From: Paralichthys olivaceus
Taxonomy: Eukaryota; Chordata; Actinopteri; Pleuronectiformes; Paralichthyidae
Reading direction: 5' to 3'
Length of the DNA: 64,000 nucleotides
Assembly (NCBI RefSeq): GCF_024713975.1
Contig: NC_091112.1
Coordinates: forward strand, 19,998,501-20,062,500
The translations under genes were made by a program, and so were the position numbers. The notes beneath the pieces are model-generated. The model did not search any database, was not told the origin of the DNA, and saw only the letters and a list, made by a program, of their open reading frames with translations. Below, one piece after another: positions 12,012-22,743 of this stretch (positions within the stretch are counted from its first letter, which is position 1; each line of letters opens with the position of its first letter).

Positions 12012-13244
12012 GGCCTGTACTACGAAGCAAGCTCAACATAGCCCGGATATCTTTCCGTAATCCATCTCGATTTAACCTAAGAAACACTGTCAGGCTTGGT
12101 AGTCACATGAAGCTGGTTACAACCAAGGCTTTCCGGCTCTGGATATTAGCGTGTGCACATAAAAGGGTCTGTGTTTACTGGATATGACTAAGTGAACTGC
12201 ACATTTCACAAACAAGGATTAAAAGAAACACAGTTACAGCCGCCAAATGGAGGTAGGACAGCTGGCAAAAAATCTCTGATTGTGTGAATGTGTAAATTAC
12301 AGAGAAAAAATATATAACGTGACACACACTGTCTGCACTGTCTCTGAGGACACACTGTTTGCAATTACTGGTCAATAAAAACATACAGACCTATGTTCAG
12401 GGGCCAAACCTGACTGTGCACATTTGGTATGTTGGTGACAGGATGTGTCTAGCATACCTGGAAACAGAGAGAGACTGAGATGTACTGGGTGTGTTAGCGG
12501 CGGGGATTGACTTAACCAACCAGACAGTGTTTTATACTTCCCTTATCCTTCCTTTAAGGATAGTGCACACCACAGAACAGCATAGTGTCATTTTGATGAC
12601 AGCTGGCTGCGTGAGGGATGGGGACTATCACCAGGTAAATCTGTAAACTATCTGTCTCCCATTCCACAAAATATTTAATTGCATAGGATAAACCTACTTA
12701 AAGGGAAGGATATGAGTATAAACCTTTGTCTGGTTATCCTACCGCTAACACATCCATTACATCAATATCAGTAACTCCCACGAGTAAAGAAACATAGATC
12801 AATGCAGAGAGTCTGTGGTACTGTGAGCACTTTGCTCCTAGGTGTCAGGTTGGTTATGTTCGGTTTCAGCAGCTTACAAAGGTTTATCATTCCCTCTGAT
12901 GACATTCTATATCTTTCATTACTCAGAGATACTCTGACGACCCTTGTCCTCTTCAGAGACCCTCTAACAATCTGCGCACCGAGCTCCAATTTTTTTTTTT
13001 GCTCCATTGGATGCTCCAAGAACGGTGATGTCATGTTTTTTTAAAGACATTTATTGGTAAGTGGTTGGAGACTTTATACTGCTTGATCTCTTATCTCCCA
13101 ATTAACCTGCTCCGGAGCAGGTTAGCCGTTCAGGATAAGTTACCATGGTGATTTACTCCGATAAGAAGTGAACGACCTTCGTAGGACTGAAAACTCTTAA
13201 CCATACCTGCTTCGTAGTACAAATCCTGCTTCATAGTACAGGCC
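12012..13244. mobile_element. non-autonomous DNA transposon with terminal inverted repeats, ~1.2 kb
   Basis: The left end reads 'GGCCTGTACTACGAAGCA' (12012-12029). The right end is its inverted complement with one mismatch (13227-13244). A second inverted 'cctgcttcgtagtac' block sits just inside the right end (13205-13220). The interior carries no transposase. The frames at 12768-13044 overlap on both strands and are not convincing. A perfect 22-bp palindrome lies at 13103-13124. The superfamily is not clear because I could not identify a target-site duplication. Confidence 0.7.
13103..13124. repeat. perfect 22-bp palindrome
   Basis: Two 11-base arms meet with no spacer (left arm TAACCTGCTCC, right arm its exact complement). 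It is subterminal in the 12012-13244 element, so it may be a transposase-binding or structural site. That role is inferred. Confidence 0.8.
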
Positions 13245-13479
13245 TCAGAAGTCCCACTATTTATAAGCATTATGTAAACATATAATACTTTTCACCATAC
13301 AATAATATAGTTGCATATAGATATTTGATACTGTAAGTGATTGTTGATGTACAGTATTATTTTTGAAGTGTACCTTAAAATTAATATTTTACAAAAATAT
13401 TCTATATTGTTATTCATTATGTTTATTAAGCAGCTTCACCTATGGAAGCCTGTGTAAGGAGTAATACTTGTTGGAAATG

Positions 13480-13517
13480 TATTCTCGCTCACTACATTAG
13501 TGTAGTGAGCAAGAATA
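13480..13517. repeat. 17-bp hairpin with 4-nt loop
   Basis: Arms 13480-13496 and 13501-13517 pair with one mismatch around the loop 'ttag' (core GCTCACTACA / TGTAGTGAGC). The arms are too short for a typical microRNA precursor. It is probably the fused ends of a small inverted-repeat element. Confidence 0.75.
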
Positions 13518-13850
13518 AGAACAACCGTGTTGTAAACCATATTAAATGTTTTTTCTGCTGCTTTTAATAACTAAACAGGGGGACTTAAAGTATAGTGCTT
13601 CCACCAAACATATTTGGAATCTTACATGGATTACTGTAAGTGCAAAAACATAAGTCAATAAAAAAAAAAATAGACAAAACAATGTAACTGCTATTACATG
13701 AATGACAGATATGCACCTGAAAATAATGCCAGGGCCCATAGCAATGATAATTTGCCCATGAGAAAAACAAAGACTGCATCCATTGAACCATTCATCACAG
13801 TTAAGAGACAGATAATGTTATCATGTTCTCAGGCATCAGCAATTCACTTG

Positions 13851-14416
13851 AGCTGTTTTCAGACATGTCCTCCAAGAATTGGGTCCACACAGTCTCCGGA
13901 GTTTGCCATCCACACATGAAGAACGCAGCAGGAGATTCTCCGCACAGGCGCATTCACAACAACACAGAAATCTCCAGCGTGTTCAGGTGAGGGGTGGTGC
14001 AGCAGGCAGAGGCAGGATGTAACATATTACGCTGCGGAGATAACATGTTTTTGTTTAAAGCATATCGACACTGGCGTCTGCCCTTTACCACCAAAAGCTC
14101 TCTTGGCATCTTCCTCTTTGTCTTCTATGTGTATGACACCGCTTTTTGATCCTGAGATATTTGTTTTATTTTTGTTTTTCTGTTTTGTGTCTGTCGGTTG
14201 TGAGAAACATCAACACACCCACTCACTTGTAAATATCACAGAGGATCTCCTGCTACCTTATCATATCTGCTCCTACTAACTTTCTACGAGGAGACTGCAA
14301 GGAGAAAGTCAGCAGAATGTCGGGAGGCTCTCACTCTGACATTTGCATTTACACATAGAGCCCCTTTAGAGATGTTCGGAGGTTCTCCGGAGTTCAGTGC
14401 ATGTCTGAAAGCAGCT
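13851..14416 (+). mobile_element. hAT-like MITE, full copy ('TTTTCAGACATG' family)
   Basis: Ends are 'AGCTGTTTTCAGACATG' (13851-13867) and the inverted 'CATGTCTGAAAGCAGCT' (14400-14416), with 16 of 17 positions matching. Internal blocks 'gtggtgcagcaggcagaggc' and 'acagaggatctcctgct' recur in copies at 41805-42150 (same orientation) and at 24885-25135 and 45520-46070 (reversed). No transposase is present. Confidence 0.75.
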
Positions 14417-15123
14417 TTGGTGACTACAATGTTATCTCACTTGATTCTGTATTAATAACAGCCCAACATAAGACAAATACACCTAAAAATGAATAAACCA
14501 GAATCACCCTGTCACGATCATCACTTCTTATACACATAAAACCAACAATGACATTATTCTGCATAATTATCAAGATGTAACATACTGTACATCACTGCCA
14601 TGCATTGCATTTGGAGTATGGGACCTCAGCTGAGGAAAAGGTCCCTGTTCAAATACTAGTTGTATTTGTCAAGAGCTGTCAGCATTTTATGGGCTCAGGG
14701 GTCCAGGTAGTTTGGTTCAAAAATGATTGCACAGTGGAAAAGATCCTTCATAACGTGACTTCCTTCAATCTCGTCTTCGTTTGGTTGTGCACATTGTGTC
14801 CTGGATACAGGCAAACAAATTTTGGCATCAAGATACAAGTTCATTTTTCACATTGCTGGCAACCCAAACTGAAGTTAACAGTCTGTACGACCTGTAGGAT
14901 CTGTATATTGTTCATGTCCTTCAATTCTATAAACATCTGCCACATTCAGCCAAACAAAAAGCATACTCAATATTCCACGGAAGACTGAGAACATGCTCAA
15001 GTTTTGGAAGATCCTTGTGAGAAATACTCCAAAGTGTCCAGTGCTCAGTTTCTCTCCGCCTTACACAGAATTTAAAAACAAACGGGGCAATTTCTGAATC
15101 CAGGGTAAAATATGATTACTCCA
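14417..15123. other. 3' flank of the tmem200b gene, probably part of its 3'UTR
   Basis: Lies directly downstream of the minus-strand stop codon at 15124. The 127-codon plus-strand frame at 14605-14988 has no recognisable family, no Kozak-like context and a cysteine-rich chance composition, so I do not call it. No clear poly(A) signal could be assigned. Confidence 0.4.
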
Positions 15124-16374
15124 TCACTGAAAAGGTCCAGAGCCAAAGCTCTTATCCCACTGTGAACACTGCTGCTCTAACTGGTCCAGCAGCTTGTCCA
15201 CTGACTCCTCTTTGTTCTCTAGCTTCAGGTATCGCCTGCCACTGCCCAGGTTTAACCGAGGCCAGCTTTGGTGAGTCTGCTCCTCCACAGCATCCATAAC
15301 ATGCCCCAGGATGTTCACGCAAACCTGTGAACCAGCCTCTCTCTTTAAGGCTACAAGCTGATTTATCTGACCCTCCTCACTGGGTGCGTGGAGACCTTCC
15401 TGGAGACGCACACCAGCTCGGGCTATGTGAGGGTTAGTCCTGTAGCTCATACTATGGCAACGCCTCGGCTGGGCAGCTGGAATATCCACCTCGTCCACCC
15501 CCAGGGTGGACATGGAACTGGCAGACACCAGGCAGTTGTTGAGCTTGACAACTGGGGAAGCCTGCACATTGAAGTTGCCTCTCTGCTCAGCACCAGACTG
15601 TATGTTTAAGTCTGTCTGACTGGAATTACATGAGTTGGAGTGGGAGGACTGAAGGTAAGGCGGCAGCTCTGATTCCTGGTGGTGGAGGGCTTCTGTCTGG
15701 AGAACAGCTTGCTGGTAGATGCCCTCCACGCTGTCCTCATCTTCTCTGGGGTGTCTGGTCTGGAGCAGGGGCTCAGAGCTGGCCAGCTGCTGCAGACAGA
15801 GGATGTTGAGATGGGCAGCTGGCAAACTGCTCACCCACTGGTAGTGTTTCGCCATCGAGTTGGCTACTGCTATTTCTTTAAGGTCGGCTGAGGGCACAGC
15901 TGCAGACACAGAGCAGATAACACTACGCATCTGGGCCAGCAGCATCTGAGTCTCTCTGTCCCTGTTCTCATACAGGACCGTGTTGGCACATATGAGGATG
16001 AAGAGTCCAACCCCCATGATGACAGGCCCTAACAGCTTCATCCGTTCATTGTGGATGAGGCTGGCTGTGGACAGGAGACCCTTAGCTCCCAGACTCCAGC
16101 CTGAAGTCTGTGAATCAGAGATACTTTCCCCGTCTGCAGCTCCCAGGATGGAGGATCTTGATATCCTGTAGGGCCAGTAACCTGCCACAGCCAGGGCAGT
16201 TCCGACGACCACTACAATGATCCCCAGCACCAGGAAGGCTCCAGGCATGGAACGGATGCGAAGCTTGCCTCGGATCACCCTGTCCTTTTTCTTTCTGCTT
16301 CGTAAGGTGAAGCGAGACTTTCGCCGCCTGGATGGGGAAGTTGGCTTGACACCTCGGGCCTTTTGGGTCTTCAT
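15124..16374 (-). CDS. tmem200b: TMEM200B-like transmembrane protein
   Basis: Single-exon frame of 416 aa. A basic N-terminus (residues 15-40, many R/K) precedes a first membrane segment at about 45-67, ending in the family motif 'AGYWPYR'. A second segment lies at about 115-135, within 'LLGPVIMGVGLFILICANTV' and followed by 'LYENRDRET'. The long cytosolic tail holds 'SPVVKLNNC' (273-281) and 'SWPRL' (370-374) with 'YLKLENKEE' after it; these are shared with the TMEM200A/B/C family. The 'LLGPVIMGVGLF' version of the second segment is closest to TMEM200B as I remember it. The family has two membrane passes and no established biochemical role. A 5' non-coding exon is likely but was not located. 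Human TMEM200B lies on 1p35 near TRNAU1AP, the next gene here, which supports the assignment. The start codon is the only upstream Met before the basic stretch. Confidence 0.9.
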   Translation of the reverse strand: MKTQKARGVKPTSPSRRRKSRFTLRSRKKKDRVIRGKLRIRSMPGAFLVLGIIVVVVGTALAVAGYWPYRISRSSILGAADGESISDSQTSGWSLGAKGLLSTASLIHNERMKLLGPVIMGVGLFILICANTVLYENRDRETQMLLAQMRSVICSVSAAVPSADLKEIAVANSMAKHYQWVSSLPAAHLNILCLQQLASSEPLLQTRHPREDEDSVEGIYQQAVLQTEALHHQESELPPYLQSSHSNSCNSSQTDLNIQSGAEQRGNFNVQASPVVKLNNCLVSASSMSTLGVDEVDIPAAQPRRCHSMSYRTNPHIARAGVRLQEGLHAPSEEGQINQLVALKREAGSQVCVNILGHVMDAVEEQTHQSWPRLNLGSGRRYLKLENKEESVDKLLDQLEQQCSQWDKSFGSGPFQ

Positions 16375-18365
16375 GGCACAGGTCAGTCAGGAACTATCCC
16401 TCCAGGTCACACCCTGTCAGAGGACTTGAGGAGTGAGGAGATGTTTAGAGTTAATGCAGCTTTAACAGTGTATCTGTATCCACTAATTATGCACAATACA
16501 TCAGTCAGCTTTACTTAGCAGATCACAAAAATGTGATGATTACAAGTGCATGCTAGAGTTATGACCAAATATAAAGCCTATGCTTGAACATATTTGAACA
16601 TTTCTGACCTTTGCCCACTGTTGGCGGTAGTAGTAAAAAAGAGACATGGTTAGACACCGCTATTCCAACTCCCTCACGTGTCAGAGCTGGGGACACAGAA
16701 ATGGTTGAGTGCAATGCATACACTGCAAAAAATAAAGTGATGCCATCAGAACAAGCAAATATAGTCTACATACAGCAGCTTTCATGACTAGATGTTTACA
16801 AATCGTTGTGGGAGAAAGCTGAAACCTCACATTCAGTGTCGGGCATTAATGTGCTACCCTTCAAGAACATGATTAATGAGTTGTGTAAGGGTAAATGTTG
16901 TATGTTGTTAGGACGGATGACATCGCTTTAGTCTTTTGAACCAGAGTGACAGTTGCAGGTAGCGTCTTGTCCTTCTACATCTGTTCAGTACAAAGGATGG
17001 GATGTGAGGGTGTGGAGTCTTTAATGGCCCCTCAGTAGCATTAGGGGAAGAGTCACTGTTGTCCACGATCTGAGACAAACTCATTTGATGATTATTCAGT
17101 GAGTAAAACAGGAGGTGCTTGAGAGCACAAGCTGGGCATTAACTTTACTGCGAGGGAGTCTGCGCCTTTAATGAGGGAGGTCTCTTACAAACAGACATAT
17201 TATTGGCCTGCACATCTATATTACCACATAATGATATCTTTCACATTAGAGTGATCCAGTCCCAACCAACTCTGAATGATGATAAGAATGTTTTCTAAAA
17301 CTACAAAACATTAAGGTTGAGGTAACAACGGTTACCAACGGCAACCTGGACTAAAACGCTGCTTTACCTTTTACTCCTTTTCTTTTTGTCTTTGTTTCTC
17401 CTATAGTATCTTGATTCTGTAGAAAGGGAGTGTTTGTGTGCAGCTGTTTAATAGCTCTGACTGGATATCAGAACACTTTAATAAAAACTATGTCAGGGAA
17501 TCTGGTCTGTTAAACATGTATTCCTTAAGCCAAAACATGAACAATTGGACTAATCAACAGAAGGTAATTTTACACATAATTAAAGTAATTATATTTGTTG
17601 TTGTGTAGTCATTAGTACAGGGATGTAATTTATATTGGAGATGGTAGTTGAAGGTCTTGTATTTAAACCATCTTACTGAAAAGGAACAGATAACATGTGG
17701 ATGTCTGAAATCTAGACATATTTGGTCTTGCCATAGCTTACTTTGACCACTCCATTAGTCGATGGTTGTTTACAATGTTCCAAACCTTCTACGTCTGAGG
17801 TAGCTTGTAAATTCAAAGAGCTACAAACAAAAGCAGAGAACCTCTTGCACGTGTCCTGTTCTCCAGCTCTCTCATGATCATAAACAAAGCAGAATGAAAT
17901 GGAAAAACAGCCCCTAACACTCCCAGTGCAATTACCTGAGTTTCTGAGCATTTAGCAGTGAGACTAAAATGCTTTCACTGAGCTGACTGCCAGACCCCTC
18001 ACAGCTGTGTCACCTCTTCTTATTGTGCACAGCTGGGGCTGGGTGCTCAAATAGGCTTTCACTTCTTTAGGTTTAATGGAGCACAACTCCACAGCATTCA
18101 AGCTCAAAGCACCACTCTTGACTTTTTTATTCGTGAAAGTCTCATTCGTGAAAGTCATTCCTTCTCTTTCCTCTGCAGGTGCAGAAGCATCACAGCGACA
18201 GTGACACCGACATACTGATGAGGAGGATTCTGCACAAATTGCTGAAATTCATGGAGAACACCTCGCAGTGATTCTTCTCTGTGTTGCTGCAGAGGAGATC
18301 CTACAGGTCGTACTGACAGTTTTCTCACCTCGACTTTTATGTATATTACATAAATTAATATTCTC
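16375..18365. other. upstream region of tmem200b, no gene assigned
   Basis: Probably contains the tmem200b promoter and any 5' non-coding exon, but I cannot point to them. One short splice-bounded frame at 18179-18271 on the plus strand is discussed as a finding. Confidence 0.35.
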
Positions 18366-18462
18366 TGCCATCCGTCTGCCCGTCCGTCCATCTATCCATC
18401 TACCGATCTATCCTATCCGTCTATCTGTCTGTCCGTCCCTCTATCTATCCAGCCATTCAGCC
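18366..18462 (+). repeat. CYRT-type tetranucleotide microsatellite
   Basis: Imperfect array of ccgt, ctat and ctgt units (for example 'ccgtctgcccgtccgtccat'). It has a strong strand bias for pyrimidines. Confidence 0.85.
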
Positions 18463-18699
18463 ATGTGTCAGTCACTAATGACTACCTTCCAACAAAGGGC
18501 AACAGAAACATTCTTATTCATCCTGAAAACAAAGTATGCCAAAGTGACCAATACATTCCACAAATTAAAAATAAATCTTCCCACTGCACTAATCACTATT
18601 CTATATTCAAATGTGAGCAGAGATTTGATACCTAACACTGCAGTTCCTCTCAGCTCTACAGATCTTTAAAGCCTCTTTCAGGTTGTTAAGATTTTACAG

Positions 18700-18815
18700 C
18701 ATCAACGCAGTGGCGTGGTGTTCAGCACCTGCACCTCATGGCAGGAAGGTTCTCCCTGTGACCGCCTGGCCTTTCTCCAGCTGCTCTATTCTCCTGCCAC
18801 AGGTTCAGTGGGTTC
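18700..18815 (+). repeat. diverged tRNA-SINE-like repeat
   Basis: The order 'cagtggcgtggtgttcagca', 'cctcatggcaggaaggt', 'cctggcctttct', 'tcctgccacag' follows the layout of a common fish SINE-like element that begins 'gtggcgcagtggttagcac'. It is heavily decayed. Boundaries and family are approximate. Confidence 0.4.
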
Positions 18816-20399
18816 ATTTGTGATTCCAACTTGCTTGGGAATGGTCTCTCTCATGTGTCAGTTTGACACTGGCTCAACCAATAAAGATGCAATTTAACAA
18901 GCCTAAGAGCTTAACCTGCACATACTAAGTATTCTCTCTTATGAGTGAGCTTCCATGGTAAAGTCTGATCACAGTGGTTGATGCCGACATGCATTTGTTT
19001 CTCAGCTTAGAGCATCTCATGGGGCGTAATCTGCTCTGCGGCAGAATTTTCTCACTCTTTACAAAATTATACCATCTAGTATAGAGTACTCTTGTATCCA
19101 TTTTCTAAAAAATATTTAAAGTTTGTTCCATGTTCCTGGCTTTTTCCACAGTTTAAAACTACATTTCGAGACTAGATCTCGACCCCTGGTTACATCACAC
19201 CTGAGCAAACTCCATCTGCTGATGATGAAGGGCCTGAGATTCAGCCACAAGTTCCTGACATAAGCATGTCCAGTTTGAGTTATGATTATTTTGTCAAACT
19301 ACTATTCAGGGATTCACATTTAAATTAAATGTTTAAAATAACAGTTTCCTACATGCCCCTGACAAAGGATAATGACTCACATAAACCTTTTTCTAATATG
19401 GTTGTAAGCAGCATTTCAGTGTCTTTTGAACCCACAGTGAATTGTGTCCAGTACAAGTATCACAACTGTTACTTTGATACTCCTTTCTTGGTCTGAATCA
19501 TGTTTACCTATTCTTTGATATATAGAGATATATAGATATATCTAAATATATCTCTGGTCGGACGCTCTCCAAACTCCAGGGTAAATATGTCACCTTGGGC
19601 TCTGGAGATTATGACTCACATTTTTCACAATGTTGTGAGCCAAAAATGTTGGCATATTTATCAAAAATCTCAACGCATGTTATTCAGGCACATGTTTTGA
19701 AGCTGCGGTGTTAAGATATTAGACACGATCCATTTGACATGCGTGACTCATTTGGTGACATTTTGCTTTGTGTTTCAATCTGAAATGTGCTCTGAAACAC
19801 ACATCACACAGGTCTCTTCTTCACCATTAACAGTGATTGTTTATGTGACTGTGGTCTGTTGGATTACAGCTGCAGCGACAGAATCATAGTGGACTGCATC
19901 CACCAGCTCGGACACATGTTTCTACTGGTAAACTGTGTGATATGCAGCAGGACTGCGTCTGAGTGTGAACACACAACTGAAGCAGAAGATGCTCAGACAC
20001 CCAGCTTCACTGTGGTCGCATTCAATAACACGGCAGTGACACACCGGAGAGCAGTGTGAGCTGCAAATGATCAGCCCCAGTGTCGTGCCTGACACAGGAC
20101 GCATCCCTTCAGTGTGTCATAGACCCACCACACTGTTCGTCTGCTGTGTTCCAACCAGCAGAGGAAGCTGGGCTGGAGCCACATCACTCCTGGGAAGCCA
20201 CAAGTTGTGCTTGATGATGTGTACAGACACTGGGGTGTATGTGATGAGTTTACAGCAGGGTGTGGAGGGGTGGGACCCTCTGTGATGCAAAGGCAACATG
20301 AAGCTGAACAAAACGAAATCCCCTCCATGCAATATGAATCAGAACGATTATGACAACATGCAGCTTCTTTAATAGGCAGAAATCAAGCGATTCATCTTT
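18816..20399. other. gene-free stretch
   Basis: No gene is supported. A nested AT palindrome ('agagatata' to 'tatatctct') lies at 19523-19555. Short frames at 19859-20332 occur on both strands at once and are not credible. Confidence 0.4.
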
Positions 20400-21110
20400 A
20401 CCTTAAGGACGGACAGCCACTGACTGCCGTGCCGTGCTGCGCCGAACCATCTCTCCTAAAATGCTGTGTGGAGGTTAGCGACAGACAGGAGTGCGTCTGG
20501 CTTGTCTGTGCTGCTGCATTCCTCAACAACAACACACACCAGCACAGCACCATCCATACACAGTGTGGTTGGTGGAAGAAACACTGGAGCCAGCGGTGAC
20601 TGCAGCACTTTCCCTGCTGGTTGGACCAGCCAGTCTAACTTCTCCGGGACTCACAGGCCAGTGGCAGCTGACTTCTGGGAACTTGCCTGCATGTCTCGGA
20701 CCCTGTTGCAGCCTCTTCATAGTTTGAGGACGCAGAACCTCCGGATCGTTTGGGACGAGGACTCCCCGGAATGTGCACAACTCAAGACGCTGTCTCTGTT
20801 CCGGAGTATTTACAACAGGCAAGAGGGCAGGAGGAGGAGTCCGCGGTGTCTTCGGCAACTCCTGAGGAACATCTGGCGCAAAGCTCGTCTCACCGTGAGG
20901 ACAATGGAAGCCAGCAGCGCCCCCCGATGCTCCACAGCGCTGCGCTCTGCGCTCTGTCTGCGGACCAGCGCAGTCAAGAGAGCAGCAGCCAACAGGCTCC
21001 AACACTCCCAGCCTTCAAAATAAAAGTATCCCGGCGCCACAGAGTCGACAGCATGAACATAGCCAGTGTCTTCGTTCTTGAATTGACTCGTGTCAGAGTC
21101 ATTTGAATCC
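20400..21110. other. GC-rich island with overlapping long frames; possible first exon or promoter
   Basis: Composition rises clearly above the surroundings, with repeated CpG steps ('gtgccgtgctgcgccgaacc'). Open frames of 185 aa (20466-21023, plus), 118 aa (20750-21106, plus) and 160 aa (20523-21005, minus) overlap. That pattern fits GC-rich DNA with few stops better than a gene. The plus-strand stretch around 'QNLRIVWDEDSPECAQL' looks somewhat protein-like, but I recognise no family. It could be the promoter and first exon of an unlocated gene or a decayed coding copy. Confidence 0.3.
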
Positions 21111-21559
21111 AACTCAGCTGCGCAGAGCAACTGAGAGTACGTTTACTATGTAAGTGGTAAATGTATTTAAGAGCCACAGTTCTGGAACAAATACAACACA
21201 CACACACGGGACACAACTAAGATCATGGAGTCAGAAATAACAGGCACTGATGTTTGTCTCCACCTAGTGGAGGGCAGCTGATGTCACATGGTGTAAAGTG
21301 ACTATTTAAAGTCTGCCAGCAGTGATACATTATAAACTCAACATTGTTTCATTCGGACTTGTAGCTGTGCGCATCAGAGCACTTGGTTTATGGTTTGGGG
21401 GAGGTGTTGGGGGAGGGGCTCTACATGGGTCCAGTGCAATGAGGATCTGCTACCAGGAACCCTTCTGTCACAACAGGGAATCAAACAGGTGCTCAACAGT
21501 GACCTCTGCAGTCTGGGAGCCACCTGAAACATGGAACGCACATCAGTAGACTGAATTCA

Positions 21560-21870
21560 AATATAAAATGGTGTCAAATTGAAAAAGCAGCATAAGACGA
21601 TAGAACAATGTTATTAGAGTTAGATAAAAATGAATGAGGAATAACAGAAAGTAACAGGCAGAGGGAAACAGAAATGTCTTCAGCACTGATTTCAAAGAAG
21701 AGTTGTGGATGACCTGCAGGTCTCTGGCAGCTTGTTCCACAAATGTGGAGCATAAAAAACTGAACGCTGCTTCTCCATGTTTAGATTTGACTCTGGAGAC
21801 AGAAAGCAGACCTGTTCCACACGACCTGAGGGGTCTGGATTGTTCATAACGTAACAATAGAACTATCTGA
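21560..21870 (-). mobile_element. LINE (L2-like) C-terminal remnant
   Basis: Minus-strand translation gives 'VSRVKSKHGEAAFSF' followed, after frame shifts, by 'WNKLPETCRSSTT' and 'KSVLKTFLF'. This is the conserved tail of fish L2-type reverse transcriptase proteins (pattern VPR..K..G..AFS..AP.LWN.LP...R...F...LKT.LF). Only this tail is left, and it is frameshifted. Confidence 0.65.
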
Positions 21871-22743
21871 ATCAGGTTTTGCCTCAATAACAAGCTTTTC
21901 ATTCAAAATGTTCCACTTCTCCTTACTAGTGTGATTCCCAGTTTTCTCCTAGTTCATATTTTGTATATTGATGTGTACAGTGAGGAAATTTGAATATAAC
22001 TTCATTTTTGACTTTGCACAGTCATATACACATTATGTTCAGCTTTGCCAGGGTTCATTGCAGAAACATTAAGTAAATCAGTCAGACATAAACCTGCCGT
22101 AGCTTCTGATGTACTTTAAACTAGGCTTGTGTGAAATCATAAGTTATTTACATATGAAACAATAATACTTGGAGCGGCTGGTTTTTGGTGACTCAGTTTG
22201 TAATGAGACATGGATCCCACTGAGGGAAGTCAACTGTGACAGCAAACAGACATAAGTAATGAGAATAATCATAAAGATACAAGAATCACATCACCTTTAT
22301 TCGTTTTGGGCTTTAATAAGAGAACATCTCACAAATACTCTACTTCTGTTAAACAGACACAAACCTATATGAGGTCAGCTGGTTGTGTACAAGTATCAAA
22401 GTCAATAAATGGTCTATTTTATTTTACAATTGATGCAATTTTAGTTGTAAAGATTTGTTTAATTTTATATTACATGTTTTGTATCCATTTTATTATCTTA
22501 GGACATTTACATCAACACCTTATCCTTTGGATTCAGTGCCAGGTCCATATATCAATCAGAAGTATTTATTGTAACTCAGGAATGTGTGTACACACTGCAT
22601 TTCCATTGGTTTATACACTTTAATGAGATCTATTACCAATGCAAATTTTCTGTGTCCTTAAGAAAATAATTCATGCTGTCAAAATTTCAGTAGACAAAAG
22701 GAAAATAAAACACCCAGGGAGGGTTAAGTCCAGAGAAAATGTT
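21871..22743. other. 3' flank of trnau1ap, probably including its 3'UTR
   Basis: On the minus strand, AATAAA-type signals (TTTATT on the plus strand) occur at 22418-22423 and 22296-22301 and could end the trnau1ap transcript. The plus-strand frame at 22306-22623 has no recognisable content. Confidence 0.4.

Noticed and set aside
14605-14988. 127-codon plus-strand frame next to tmem200b
   Set aside because: No family resemblance, no splice or promoter context; lies in the probable tmem200b 3'UTR on the other strand.
15388-16171. Plus-strand frames opposite tmem200b
   Set aside because: Antisense shadows of the tmem200b coding sequence.
20523-21005. 160-codon minus-strand frame in the GC-rich island
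   Set aside because: Overlaps equally long plus-strand frames; no motif or family; stop-poor GC composition explains it.
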